Source of the DNA: Neolewinella lacunae
Lineage (GTDB): Bacteria; Bacteroidota; Bacteroidia; Chitinophagales; Saprospiraceae
Direction of reading: 5' to 3'
NCBI RefSeq assembly: GCF_014349155.1
Contig: NZ_JACSIT010000037.1
Location: 52,053-116,052 of the forward strand
Length of the DNA stretch: 64,000 bases
Within the stretch, counting starts at the first letter, position 1. Each line of letters starts with the position of its first letter. The translations under genes were made by a program, and so were the position numbers. The notes under the pieces are model-generated. The model ran no database searches, was not told where the DNA came from, and worked only from the letters and a program-made list of their open reading frames with translations. Below are positions 42,504 through 51,060 of this stretch, in pieces.

Positions 42504-42556
42504 AAGTAATACTATCAGTAGAGATAGCTTTGTTTTAATTGTTGATAGTATTACTT
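42504..42556. repeat. 14-bp perfect inverted repeat, AT-rich
   Basis: AAGTAATACTATCA (42504-42517) and TGATAGTATTACTT (42543-42556), 25-nt spacer, 44 nt before the small gene at 42601. Operator, hairpin leader or small mobile element. Confidence 0.55.
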
Positions 42557-42600
42557 TTATGTCCAACTTCCAGGCTTTACTATTGATTAAATAATCTTGG

Positions 42601-42795
42601 ATGAAATATACACTTCTCACCTCCCTTATCCTCGGATTTTTCGCAATTTTCGCAGGAACTTTGCTGAAAATTCAGCAGCCGGATGTTTCATCTACCACTA
42701 ACTATCTCTTAATCGGTGGTATCCTATTGAGCTTAGCGGGTGTTGTCAGCTACGCCCTCTTTAATAGCCCTCGAAAGGCTACGCTTAAGTCTTGA
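42601..42795 (+). CDS. Small two-helix membrane protein
   Basis: 64 aa, with two predicted helices (about 5-23 and 34-54) joined by a short loop KIQQPDVSSTTN, and a basic tail. The layout weakly recalls the N-terminal part of GldL-like proteins (helix, KI-x-P loop, helix), but the glutamate and size of GldL are absent. AT-richer than neighbours and flanked by hairpins, so it may be recently acquired. No function assigned. Confidence 0.55.
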   Translation: MKYTLLTSLILGFFAIFAGTLLKIQQPDVSSTTNYLLIGGILLSLAGVVSYALFNSPRKATLKS

Positions 42796-42826
42796 TGCAG
42801 AGCTATTGTTATTCAGTCTTAACTTC

Positions 42827-42855
42827 AGGGGGGCTTCCAGTAGGGAGCCCCCCCT
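42827..42855 (+). terminator. GC hairpin after the small membrane protein gene
   Basis: AGGGGGGCTTCC pairs with GGAGCCCCCCCT across a short loop; no T-run follows. Confidence 0.45.
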
Positions 42856-42977
42856 GTCGTATGTGTCGCTGGGGGGCTGACGAGCGTTCTAGCGATTACC
42901 CTAAGGAACCAAACACCCCACCCCCCCCACCAAAATTTCCCCTATCTTAGCCGCCCTCATTCGCACCCCGGTCCACT

Positions 42978-44351
42978 GTGATAACACGATTTTGCCTCTT
43001 CCTGCTGCTTTGCGGTATCCCCAGTCTTGGCGCTGCAGCTGACGACCGCGCCTCTGCCGCCGCCGCCGCCCTGGATGCGCAGGCGGAACACATCATGGCC
43101 ATCGCTGATTCCGTAGTCCGGCGGCGCCTGGCCCTGCTGGACAACGGCATGGTGGAGCACCGCTTCGATCCCGTAGTTAAACGCCGCATCATCAACTACC
43201 TGGAGAACTGGCCCATTACCTCGGCGCGGTTGCTGGCGCGGTCGGCCCGTTTTTTTCCCATTTTCGAAGAGCAGCTGGCGGCGGCGGGCTTGCCCACCAG
43301 CCTGAAGTACATCAGCGTCCAGGAAAGCGCCCTGCGCCCCTGGGCCACCAGCCACGTGGGGGCGGGCGGCCTCTGGCAGCTCATGCCCGGAACGGCCCGC
43401 GAGCTGGGGCTGACCGTAGACGCTACGGTGGACGAGCGCCTGGACCCCGAGCTGGGCTGCGCCGCCGGACTGGCCTACCTCAAAATGCAGTACGACCGCT
43501 ACCAGGATTGGGCGCTGGCCCTGGCCGCCTACAACTGCGGGCCCGGCAACGTCAACCGCGCCCTGCGCCGCAGCAAAAGCCGCGACTACTGGAAAATCCG
43601 CAAGCACCTGCCCGGCGAAACCCGCGATTACGTTCCCTACATCATCGCCGCCGCCTACCTGATGGCTTTTCACCACGAGCACGAGGTTACGGCCTCGGCC
43701 ATGGAGCTTGACCTGCAAATGACCGAAGCCATCACGGTCTACCGCGAACTCAGCCTGCACCGCGTAGCCCAGGTGACGCGCCTGCGGCCGGAGGTGGTCA
43801 TCGAGCTCAACCCCCAGTACCTGCGCGGTTACCTGCCCGGACGGCCCGGCGGCCACCGCCTGCGCCTGCCCCAACGGGTGATGCCCGCCATGCAGACCTA
43901 CCTGGAAACCCACCCCGCCACCCGGGCGGAAGCGGCCATCGCCCTGCCCTGGACAAGCCCCCGCCTCCACGACGGCGAAATGGACCCCGACCGCTTCTAC
44001 ACCGGCTACCACACCGTGCCCGGCACTACAGATACCACCCTGCGCGCCGCCGCCGCCACCTTCGGCCTGCCCGTTGATCAACTGGCCGTGTGGAGCAACC
44101 TCGGCGAACTCGACCCACTGGAACCCGGAGACGAACTCTTCTTCTACCGCGTCGAAATCTACCTGCCCTATGACCCCCGCGTGCGCGAGGTGCCCCCCGC
44201 CGCTCCGCCCATCGCCAGCCTGGCTACGGTGCCCCTGGCCGTGCCCGGGTTCTGGTTCGACCGGTCATCGCTTCCCGTGCCCAACCCCGCACCTGCGGCC
44301 GCGCCCGGGAAAATGTCTTTACTCCGGAAGATCGGCGCGTGGTTTAAGTAA
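42978..44351 (+). CDS. Membrane-bound lytic murein transglycosylase (MltD-like)
   Basis: 457 aa, GTG start at 42978 with signal peptide 1-20. The SLT lytic transglycosylase domain spans about 75-235: catalytic E116 in YISVQESALRPWATSHVGAGGLWQLMPGTARE, then LAYLKMQYDRYQDWALALAAYNCGPGNV. A LysM-like segment lies at about 345-395 (HTVPGTTDTTLRAAAATFGLPVDQLAVWSNL...PGDELFFY). It cleaves peptidoglycan to anhydromuropeptides in cell-wall turnover. Residues about 438-443 (APAAAP) near the C-terminus come from a NotI-core repeat. Confidence 0.9.
   Translation: MITRFCLFLLLCGIPSLGAAADDRASAAAAALDAQAEHIMAIADSVVRRRLALLDNGMVEHRFDPVVKRRIINYLENWPITSARLLARSARFFPIFEEQLAAAGLPTSLKYISVQESALRPWATSHVGAGGLWQLMPGTARELGLTVDATVDERLDPELGCAAGLAYLKMQYDRYQDWALALAAYNCGPGNVNRALRRSKSRDYWKIRKHLPGETRDYVPYIIAAAYLMAFHHEHEVTASAMELDLQMTEAITVYRELSLHRVAQVTRLRPEVVIELNPQYLRGYLPGRPGGHRLRLPQRVMPAMQTYLETHPATRAEAAIALPWTSPRLHDGEMDPDRFYTGYHTVPGTTDTTLRAAAATFGLPVDQLAVWSNLGELDPLEPGDELFFYRVEIYLPYDPRVREVPPAAPPIASLATVPLAVPGFWFDRSSLPVPNPAPAAAPGKMSLLRKIGAWFK
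44289..44306 (+). repeat. NotI-core repeat inside the transglycosylase gene
   Basis: Exact GCACCTGCGGCCGCGCCC, read as APAAAP 15 codons before the stop. Confidence 0.85.
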
Positions 44352-44602
44352 ACCCCGCGATGGCCATTTGATGCTGCTGGAAAATTGCCGCGCCCTCTGG
44401 GAGCAACAATTTGCGGAAATCAGGCAAGTCCTGAAGCAGTCCCTGGGCAATGGCGAATTGCGCCGCGCAAAAGGAAATGCACCTGCGCACCTGGATCAAC
44501 GCAGTAATTGAACAGGAAAGAAAAACGCGCGGGCAGGCGCTTCACCCATTCACCTTCCTGACGCGTTTTACCAGCGCGACCATCCCTCAAAACTACGCCC
44601 CC

Positions 44603-45340
44603 ATGCCCACCTCCGCCATCTCCATCAACGATCTTTCGGTTTCCTACGACAGCAAACGCGTACTGAGCAACATCTTCCTGGAAATCGAAGAAGGCCACCG
44701 CTACGGCATTCTCGGCCCCAATGGCTCCGGGAAATCCACCCTCCTCAAGGCGATGCTCGGGCTGATTGACGATTACACCGGCAGCATCCGCGTCCTGGGC
44801 CAGCCCGTGGAGGAGGTCCGCCGCCGCGTCGTGTACGTCCCCCAGCGCAGCGAGATCGACTTTACCTTCCCGGCTACGGTGCGCGACGTCGTTTTGATGG
44901 GCCGCTACCCCCACAAGAAGGTGTTCCAAAAGCTCAACGCCGCCGACCATGAACTGGCCGACGAGGCCATGCGCGAGCTCGACATTCTCAACCTCCAGCA
45001 CCGGCAAATCGGGGAACTCTCCGGCGGCCAGCAACAGCGCACTTTTCTGGCCCGCGCCCTCGCCCAGGGGGCAGAAATTTTGCTGCTCGATGAGCCCCTC
45101 GTGGGCGTCGATATCCCCACGGAAGAAAAAATCATCGAGGTGCTCCGCCGGCTCTCGGCGGCGGGCAAGACCCTGCTCGTCGTCCACCACGACCTGCAGG
45201 CCGTCCCCGAGTACTTCGACCACGTCATCCTCGTCAACCAGCGCCTCATCGCCGCCGGGCCTACCCCGGAGGTCTTTACCCCCGAACTGCTCAAGCGCAC
45301 CTTCGGCGGGCAGCTCGCCCTCCTGCACCAAATGGGGTAG
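44603..45340 (+). CDS. Metal (Mn/Zn-type) ABC transporter ATP-binding protein
   Basis: 245 aa ABC ATPase: Walker A GPNGSGKST, Q-loop VPQRSEIDFTFPATVRDVVLMGRY (typical of Mn/Zn/Fe chelate importers), signature LSGGQQQR, Walker B ILLLDEPLVGVD, and the H-loop within VVHHDL. Best match by pattern is the ZnuC/MntB/SitB group. No permease or binding-protein gene lies beside it, which is unusual. The 250 nt upstream have no convincing gene. A NotI-core composite begins 1 nt after its stop. Confidence 0.88.
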   Translation: MPTSAISINDLSVSYDSKRVLSNIFLEIEEGHRYGILGPNGSGKSTLLKAMLGLIDDYTGSIRVLGQPVEEVRRRVVYVPQRSEIDFTFPATVRDVVLMGRYPHKKVFQKLNAADHELADEAMRELDILNLQHRQIGELSGGQQQRTFLARALAQGAEILLLDEPLVGVDIPTEEKIIEVLRRLSAAGKTLLVVHHDLQAVPEYFDHVILVNQRLIAAGPTPEVFTPELLKRTFGGQLALLHQMG

Positions 45341-45341
45341 G

Positions 45342-45386
45342 GGGCGCGGCCGCAGGTGCTCCCCCCCGACCCCCCGAAGGGGGGAG
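45342..45386 (-). repeat. NotI-core repeat with C-rich hairpin (composite form)
   Basis: GGGCGCGGCCGCAGGTGC (45342-45359) followed by CTCCCCCCC...GGGGGGAG; starts 1 nt after the ABC ATPase stop. Confidence 0.85.
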
Positions 45387-45460
45387 TTAGGATTAAGGAG
45401 CAAGGGAAGGGGGATCTACCCTAACGTGAGGTTGAGCCCTTGCCATAACCACAACCAATT

Positions 45461-45553
45461 GGTCTTCAAGGGCTTTTAGAAGGCAGTACTGTAGTTCGGT
45501 AGCGGGCATTGTCCACTACCGAACTACAAAACTACTGAACTACAAAACCTTTA
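45461..45553 (+). repeat. GTAGTTCGGTAG element, copy A
   Basis: Begins GGTCTTCAAGGGCTTTTAGA; contains the palindromic pair GTAGTTCGGTAG (45491-45502) and CTACCGAACTAC (45516-45527), then a third degenerate arm. Homologous in inverted orientation to 49800-49922. Confidence 0.75.
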
Positions 45554-45654
45554 CGGTCTGGCCATCTGAAAATCAGCGAATCTACGTTCGATACCCCCAA
45601 TCTGACCTTACCTTATTTTTTGTTCGGCCGGGAAAAGCGCGGTGGGCTTCGTCG

Positions 45655-45662
45655 TAAATTTG
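45655..45662 (+). promoter_or_regulatory. -7 box TAAATTTG
   Basis: 26 nt before the lipoprotein ATG at 45689. Confidence 0.5.
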
Positions 45663-45688
45663 TGGCCTGATCATTCTTTCATCCCACC

Positions 45689-46846
45689 ATGGTATATCCG
45701 TCTTTTCGCTTTTTCTTTCCGCTTAATGCGGAGGGTGTCCTCGCAGGTCGTGCTGGCTTGCGCTCCCTTACTGTATTGGCCCTTTTCCTGGCCCTGTTGT
45801 TCTCCGCCTGTGGCCCTAAGGAGGACCCCGCCTGGCAAGCTTTCCTTGCGTGCACGGAGGGCAGTTGTATCGAGGAGGCGCTGGACGTGAGGGACGCCTT
45901 ACTCCGCGACCCCGCAGCGATGTTGGTGACCATGGACGGCATGGCGGAACTGGGGGACGACCGGGCCATTGGCTGGCTGTTCATCCTGCGGGACTCCGTG
46001 CTGGGCAACCCCGCTTACGCCCCCGTGGCCCAGCGCAGTGCCGAGCGGGACAGCTTACTCCGCACCCTGGAGCCTTTCCTGGAAAATGGCCAAACGTCGG
46101 GAGAAATGGCTACGGCGTTGGTCACTGAGCTGCGTACCCTCAACTTCACTGAGGAAGAAGTGGGCACTGGGGATGCCTTTTTGCCCATCGGTGGCACTTA
46201 TCAGCTGGGCGACAATGTGGAAACGACGGGCAGCAAGCAACTGGCCGTACAACGGACTTCCTTCGATACCCTTCACTTTTCGCTGGAGCTGGTGAATGGT
46301 CCGCCGGCCTACAACCAGGGCACCATGGAAGGCTATGCCACCCTGACCGGGTCGAATACCTACCAGTACCGTACCACAGAATTCGGTGACGAAGGCTGCA
46401 CCCTGGAGTTCCTTTTTAGCGAGGGCAAAGCGACCGTGCGCACCCTTGCCGGTACACCGCCAACTTGCGGTTTTGGCAACGGAGTGGTAGCCGATGGAGC
46501 GTACACCGTAGTGAACCATCAGGATCCTTTCCTCAGCGGAGCCGATTCCCTGGCGCTCGCCCAGTTCCAGGGGGAGTGGGTTGCTGAAGATGATCCCCTG
46601 TCGGGCATCCTCCTCAAAGACGGCATCTTCTCCATGCGCTACGAAGGCCAAAGCCTGGAAGAGGCCCCCTATGTGTACCATCCCCGCTGCCCCGCCGATT
46701 GTGCGCCGGCGGGCGACTTCGGCTGCCTTGCCCTCTACGGTCAGGATGTGGTCTGTTACGCGCTGGTGAGCAGCGGGCCCGCGCAGCTGGAACTCTCCAT
46801 GGTGGGAGGCCGGGGCAATACGCTCCGCTACCGCCGGGTGCAGTAA
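45689..46846 (+). CDS. Lipoprotein of unknown function
   Basis: 385 aa. A long N-terminal segment ends in a lipobox FSAC (C41), followed by a helical part with acidic residues to about 150, then a beta-rich C-terminal region with several cysteines (EGCTLEFLF, TCGFGNG, RCPADC, DFGCLAL, VVCYAL) that may form disulfides. No known domain recognised. The ATG at 45689 gives a rather long n-region; a later start near residue 24 would be a more usual signal peptide. Its own promoter box lies at 45655; polA follows 58 nt downstream. Confidence 0.65.
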   Translation: MVYPSFRFFFPLNAEGVLAGRAGLRSLTVLALFLALLFSACGPKEDPAWQAFLACTEGSCIEEALDVRDALLRDPAAMLVTMDGMAELGDDRAIGWLFILRDSVLGNPAYAPVAQRSAERDSLLRTLEPFLENGQTSGEMATALVTELRTLNFTEEEVGTGDAFLPIGGTYQLGDNVETTGSKQLAVQRTSFDTLHFSLELVNGPPAYNQGTMEGYATLTGSNTYQYRTTEFGDEGCTLEFLFSEGKATVRTLAGTPPTCGFGNGVVADGAYTVVNHQDPFLSGADSLALAQFQGEWVAEDDPLSGILLKDGIFSMRYEGQSLEEAPYVYHPRCPADCAPAGDFGCLALYGQDVVCYALVSSGPAQLELSMVGGRGNTLRYRRVQ

Positions 46847-46892
46847 GCGGGCGGCAGGCGGGGTGAGCGCCTAAAATATCGGTGTCACCCCG

Positions 46893-46900
46893 TACCTTCG
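46893..46900 (+). promoter_or_regulatory. -7 box TACCTTCG of polA (leaderless type)
   Basis: Ends 4 nt before the polA ATG. Confidence 0.6.
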
Positions 46901-46904
46901 CCCT

Positions 46905-49727
46905 ATGGCTACCCCTACCGACAAAAGACTCTTCCTGCTCGATGGCCACGCCCTCGTGTACCGTGCCCACTTTGCCTTCATCAACCGGCCGCTCATCAAC
47001 TCCAAGGGCATCAACACCTCGGCCATGATGGGTTTTACCCGGACGCTGTGGGACCTGATGAAAAACCAGCACCCTACCCACCTGGCCGTTGTTTTTGATC
47101 CCTCCGGTCCCACTTTCCGTAATGACCTCGCCCCTGACTACAAGGCCAACCGCGAAGAACAGCCGGAAGACATCACCGTAGCCTTCCCCTACATCCACCA
47201 GATTTTGCAGGGCTTCCGCATCCCCGTCATCGTCATCGACAATTTCGAGGCCGACGACGTCATCGGCACCCTCTCCAAGCAGGCCGCCCGCCAGGGGTAT
47301 ACCGTATACATGGTTACGCCCGATAAAGACTACGGCCAGTTGGTAGAGGAAAACATCCTGATGTACAAGCCCAGCCGCATGGGCAATGGCATCGACATCC
47401 TGGGCGTGGACGAAATCAAAGAAAAATGGGAAATTGAGCGGCCCGAACAAGTGATCGATCTCCTGGGCCTGATGGGGGATACGGTAGACAACATCCCCGG
47501 CGTCCCCGGCATCGGGCCCAAGACGGCGGCCAAGTTCATCCAAGAATTCGGCAGCCTGGAAAATTTGCTCGACAACCTCGACCGGGTAAAGGGCAAAAAC
47601 CAGGAACGCCTGCGGGAATTCCGCGACCAGGCCATCCTCAGTAAGGTCCTGGCAACAATCGACGTCAACGTCCCCATTACCTTCGACGCCGAAGCCTACC
47701 TGATCGAGGACTTCGACCGGGAGCACCTGACGGACATTTTCCGGGAGCTCGAGTTCCGCTCCATCGCCAACGAAATTCTCGGGGAAAAGGAAGAGGCCAA
47801 AGCTCCGGTCAGCCAGCAGGGGGACCTCTTTGCTCCTTCAACGTCGGCTGCACCTGCGTCCGCGCCCACCGAAGCGCCGCAGTTCCGCCAACCCGCTGCC
47901 CACGCCATTGCCGATTTCCACATTGGTAACACCGAACAAGACTACCGGAAGGCCGACCGCCCCGAAGACCGCGCCGCGCTGGTCAAAGCCCTGGAAAGCC
48001 AAACGATTTTTGCCTTCGATACCGAAACGACGGGTCTGGACGCCACCACCGCCGAACTGGTGGGCCTCTCCTTCAGCTGGGCCGCAGGCCAGGCCTACTA
48101 CGTGCCCGTGCCGGAAGACCGTGCTGCGGCCGAAGCCATCGTGGCCGAGTTTGCCCCCGTGCTGGCCAACCCTGCCATTAAAAAGGTGGGGCAAAACATC
48201 AAGTACGACCTGATGATGCTGGAACGCTACGGCGCACCCGTCAGTGGCCCCTTGCTGGATACCATGGTGATGCACTACCTGCTGCACCCCGATAAGCGCC
48301 ACGCCATGGACATCCTCAGCGAGGAATACCTCAACTACAAGCCCATCCCCATTGAAAACCTCATCGGCAAGGGGGCGAAGCAGCTGAGCATGCGGCAGGT
48401 GGCCATTGACCGCGTGGTGACCTACGCCTGCGAGGACGCCGACGTGACGCTGCGCCTCTACCACGCCCTCTGGCCCGAGCTGGAGGAGGAAGGGCTGACG
48501 GAACTCTACGAAACCATCGAAGCGCCCCTCATCCCCGTCCTCAAAAACATCGAACTGGCGGGCGTCAACCTTAACGTCCCCTTCCTGGAAAACTACAGCA
48601 AGCAGCTGGCGGCAGAAATTCAGGAGCTGGAGCGGGAAATTTACCAGGATGCGGGCTCGCCCTTCAACATCGGCTCGCCGAAGCAGATCGGCGAAATCCT
48701 CTTCGGCCGCATGGGCGTGGCCTACAAGGGCAGCAAAACCAAGACGGGGCAGTACAAAACCGACGAATCGACCCTGCTGGAAGTGGCCGCCGATTACCCC
48801 ATCGTCAAGAAAATCCTGCGCTACCGCAGCCTGAGCAAATTGCTGAGCACCTACGTGGATGCCCTGCCGCTGCTGGTCAACCCCGCTACCGGGCGCATCC
48901 ATTCGTCTTTCAACCAAACCATTGCCGCCACCGGCCGCCTGAGCAGCGCCAACCCCAACCTGCAAAACATCCCGGTGCGGACCCCGCAGGGCGCGGAAAT
49001 CCGCAAGGCCTTCATCCCCCGCGACAAAGACCACATCCTGCTGGCTTCCGACTACAGCCAGATCGAGCTGCGCCTGGTAGCCGCCTTGAGCGGCGACGAA
49101 GGCATGGTGAAAGCCTTTCAGGAAGGACGCGACATCCACACCGCCACCGCCGCCCTGGTTTTTGACATTCCCTTCGAGCAGGTGGACCGTGAGCAGCGGA
49201 ACCAGGCCAAAACCATCAACTTCGCCATCCTCTACGGCGCGGGCAGCCAGCGCCTGATGCAGGAACTGGAAATCAGCCGGGCTGAAGCCAGCAACCTCAT
49301 CAAGAGCTACTACGAGCGTTTCCCCGGGCTCAAGGAATTCATGCAAAGCTCCGTAGAGCAGGCCCGTGAAGAAGGCTACGCTTGCACGCTGCTGGGCCGG
49401 AAGCGTTCCCTGCGCGACATCAACTCCAGCAGCAGCCTGGCCCGTTCCATCGCCGAGCGGATGGCCATGAACACGCCTATCCAGGGAACGGCGGCCGATA
49501 TGATCAAGATTGCCATGATCCGCATCGACGAAACCCTCCGGCGGGAAGGGTTCAAGACCCGGATGATCCTGCAAGTCCACGACGAACTCGTGTTCGATGC
49601 CCCCAAGAGCGAAGCCGACCGCGTCATCCCCATCATCGAAGAACTGATGCGGGAAGCCATCCCCGATCTGGCCGTCCCCATCGTGGTCGAAACGGGCCGG
49701 GGGGAGAACTGGCTGGAAGCGCACTAG
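46905..49727 (+). CDS. polA: DNA polymerase I
   Basis: 940 aa, repair and Okazaki-fragment polymerase. 5' nuclease domain about 1-300 (RLFLLDGHALVYRAHFAF, NFEADDVIGTL, DNIPGVPGIGPKTAAKFI). The linker at about 305-325 contains APASAP encoded by a NotI-core repeat. 3'-5' exonuclease domain from about 365 with intact FDTETTG. Polymerase domain with motif A DYSQIELR near 715, motif B NQAKTINFAILYG and motif C QVHDELVFD near 890. Start ATG directly follows a -7 box, predicting a leaderless mRNA. Confidence 0.97.
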   Translation: MATPTDKRLFLLDGHALVYRAHFAFINRPLINSKGINTSAMMGFTRTLWDLMKNQHPTHLAVVFDPSGPTFRNDLAPDYKANREEQPEDITVAFPYIHQILQGFRIPVIVIDNFEADDVIGTLSKQAARQGYTVYMVTPDKDYGQLVEENILMYKPSRMGNGIDILGVDEIKEKWEIERPEQVIDLLGLMGDTVDNIPGVPGIGPKTAAKFIQEFGSLENLLDNLDRVKGKNQERLREFRDQAILSKVLATIDVNVPITFDAEAYLIEDFDREHLTDIFRELEFRSIANEILGEKEEAKAPVSQQGDLFAPSTSAAPASAPTEAPQFRQPAAHAIADFHIGNTEQDYRKADRPEDRAALVKALESQTIFAFDTETTGLDATTAELVGLSFSWAAGQAYYVPVPEDRAAAEAIVAEFAPVLANPAIKKVGQNIKYDLMMLERYGAPVSGPLLDTMVMHYLLHPDKRHAMDILSEEYLNYKPIPIENLIGKGAKQLSMRQVAIDRVVTYACEDADVTLRLYHALWPELEEEGLTELYETIEAPLIPVLKNIELAGVNLNVPFLENYSKQLAAEIQELEREIYQDAGSPFNIGSPKQIGEILFGRMGVAYKGSKTKTGQYKTDESTLLEVAADYPIVKKILRYRSLSKLLSTYVDALPLLVNPATGRIHSSFNQTIAATGRLSSANPNLQNIPVRTPQGAEIRKAFIPRDKDHILLASDYSQIELRLVAALSGDEGMVKAFQEGRDIHTATAALVFDIPFEQVDREQRNQAKTINFAILYGAGSQRLMQELEISRAEASNLIKSYYERFPGLKEFMQSSVEQAREEGYACTLLGRKRSLRDINSSSSLARSIAERMAMNTPIQGTAADMIKIAMIRIDETLRREGFKTRMILQVHDELVFDAPKSEADRVIPIIEELMREAIPDLAVPIVVETGRGENWLEAH
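47850..47867 (+). repeat. NotI-core repeat inside polA
   Basis: GCACCTGCGTCCGCGCCC, read as APASAP in the linker between the 5' nuclease and exonuclease domains. Confidence 0.8.
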
Positions 49728-50403
49728 GGCTGGCCAAAGGACTTAAAAAACGTCAGGTTGGGGGTATGAAACGTAGCTATTCAATGACTTTCAATGGTTA
49801 CCGTAACGGTTCTTTAGTTCGGTAGTTTTGTAGTTCGGTAGTGGGGTATTGTCCACTACTGAACTACAAAAACTACCGAACTACAGCACTACCGAACTGC
49901 CTTCTTAAAGCCATTGAAAACCAAATAGTTATGATCATTGTAAGGTGGCCAACCTCACATTAAAAAAGGCAAGCCAGCTAAGCTGACCTGCCCGAACATT
50001 AACCAAAAACCCAGCAAAAGACTTGACTTGTTTCATGAGTTGCCGTTTCACTGTGTGAAACACTCGCGATAGTCGTGTCGCTCGAAGGGAAGCCGCCGCA
50101 ATGAGCAGCTGCCTCGGTTTCACCAGGGTGGCATGTTCATTGTAGCAGTATAGTCCGCAACGGATGCGGTGGGGTTGGTACTTGCTATTAAAAAGCAGCA
50201 CCCGGTGGCGATGTTCGGGCAATACGTTACAATTTTCGGGACTGTGGGGGGCTTTAGCCTGGGGGGGGCGCGGCAAAAAACCCAGGGTAGGGTGGCTTCC
50301 GGCTGGTGGCAACCTCCATTCCTGAGCGAAGGCGAATGGCCAAACATCGATGCCTGCCAATCCGTTGGCATGATTATCAACAAAACCAAAATTTCCATTT
50401 CCC
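49728..50403. other. 676-nt interval without a recognised gene
   Basis: Holds copy B of the GTAGTTCGGTAG element (49800-49922) and a small hairpin GTTTCAC/GTGAAAC near 50044-50060. The rest (50060-50400) has no protein-like ORF and no obvious RNA fold by eye. The promoter of the gene at 50404 should lie here. Confidence 0.45.
49800..49922 (-). repeat. GTAGTTCGGTAG element, copy B (inverted relative to copy A)
   Basis: Several copies of GTAGTTCGGTAG/CTACCGAACTAC, bounded on the right by GCCTTCTTAAAGCCATTGAA, which corresponds to the start of copy A. Imperfect terminal similarity (TTTCAATGG at 49790 and CCATTGAAA at 49911) suggests MITE-like ends. Confidence 0.75.
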
Positions 50404-50877
50404 ATGACGGACGCAAGCAACGAGATCACCCAACAAAAGCACGCCATTGTCCAGCATCTGCTCGCTGAAAAAGAGCAGTCTTACCGCAACATGCTGGAGA
50501 GCCAGCAATCGGACCTCGCCACCGCCGAAAAAGAAGGCGAGGATGAAGACAGTCTCTTCGACGGCGGCAAATCCGACCAGGCAATGAACCGGGTGAACTC
50601 CCGCGCATCAGTTGTGGAAGCCCTGCAAATGGAGATAGACCTGCTGAATGGCCTCGACTCCATCACGGCCAACCCCGAAGTACAGGTGGGCGACATCGTG
50701 GAAACGGACCGGGGGAATTTCTTTGTAGCCGTAGCAGCCGATGAATTCAGCATCGGAGGAAAAAGCTACCGGGGGATCTCCGCCGCCAGCCCGCTTTTCC
50801 AGGCCTTGCTCGGCAAAAAAGCGGGGGATAAGGTGCGGGTAAACGACACGGAATACACGCTGCTGCGGTCCTTCTAG
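50404..50877 (+). CDS. GreA/GreB-like transcription elongation factor family protein
   Basis: 157 aa. A charged N-terminal coiled-coil-like region (about 1-90, AIVQHLLAEKEQSYRNML...VEALQMEIDLLNGL) and a C-terminal beta domain (VQVGDIVETDRGNFFVAVAADEF..., SPLFQALLGKKAGDKVRVNDTEYTLLRSF) recall the GreA/GreB C-terminal domain and its GKKxGDxV motif. Shorter and more diverged than true GreA, so the exact role on RNA polymerase is unproven. Stand-alone gene. Confidence 0.78.
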   Translation: MTDASNEITQQKHAIVQHLLAEKEQSYRNMLESQQSDLATAEKEGEDEDSLFDGGKSDQAMNRVNSRASVVEALQMEIDLLNGLDSITANPEVQVGDIVETDRGNFFVAVAADEFSIGGKSYRGISAASPLFQALLGKKAGDKVRVNDTEYTLLRSF

Positions 50878-50886
50878 GCAAAAAAA

Positions 50887-50917
50887 AGCCCCTCCGGAAC
50901 CATAATCCGAGGGGGCT
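50887..50917. terminator. Hairpin after the GreA/B-like gene
   Basis: AGCCCCTCCGG pairs with TCCGAGGGGGCT; eight A residues precede it, so as an intrinsic terminator it would work best on the minus strand. Confidence 0.5.
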
Positions 50918-50974
50918 ACATCATAATCTCACGAAAAATTTTGGCAGAAGCTTGCCGGAATTAAAGATTCCGAC

Positions 50975-50982
50975 TATCTTCG
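50975..50982 (+). promoter_or_regulatory. -7 box TATCTTCG before a short transcript
   Basis: Promoter-like box about 45 nt before a strong terminator (51027-51060). Confidence 0.45.
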
Positions 50983-50988
50983 GCTCAT

Positions 50989-51060
50989 CTTTAGTGCTTT
51001 TTGTTTTGATCCCATGAATGTATTACAGCCGGTTCCCCATTCGGGACCGGCTTTTTTTTT
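50989..51060 (+). ncRNA. Putative short RNA or leader peptide unit
   Basis: A -7 box (50975-50982) is followed within about 80 nt by a strong terminator, giving a predicted transcript of about 70 nt. It contains an ATG at 51014 (MNVLQPVPHSG...), so it could also be a leader for the reading frame that runs to 51244. No known RNA family recognised; start inferred from the box. Confidence 0.35.

Larger units (their letters stand above)
45341..45688. other. 348-nt interval with repeats
   Basis: Holds a composite NotI-core element (45342-45386), copy A of the GTAGTTCGGTAG element (about 45461-45553) and a TAAATTTG box (45655-45662). No gene seen. Confidence 0.5.

Noticed and set aside
44368..44511. 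46-codon frame (MLLENCRALWEQQ...) between the transglycosylase and ABC ATPase genes
   Set aside because: Too short, no promoter box and no recognisable similarity.
45365..45386. C-rich hairpins as ordinary Rho-independent terminators
   Set aside because: They lack T-runs and occur also inside coding sequence and in intergenic regions without a preceding stop; better treated as part of the repeat.
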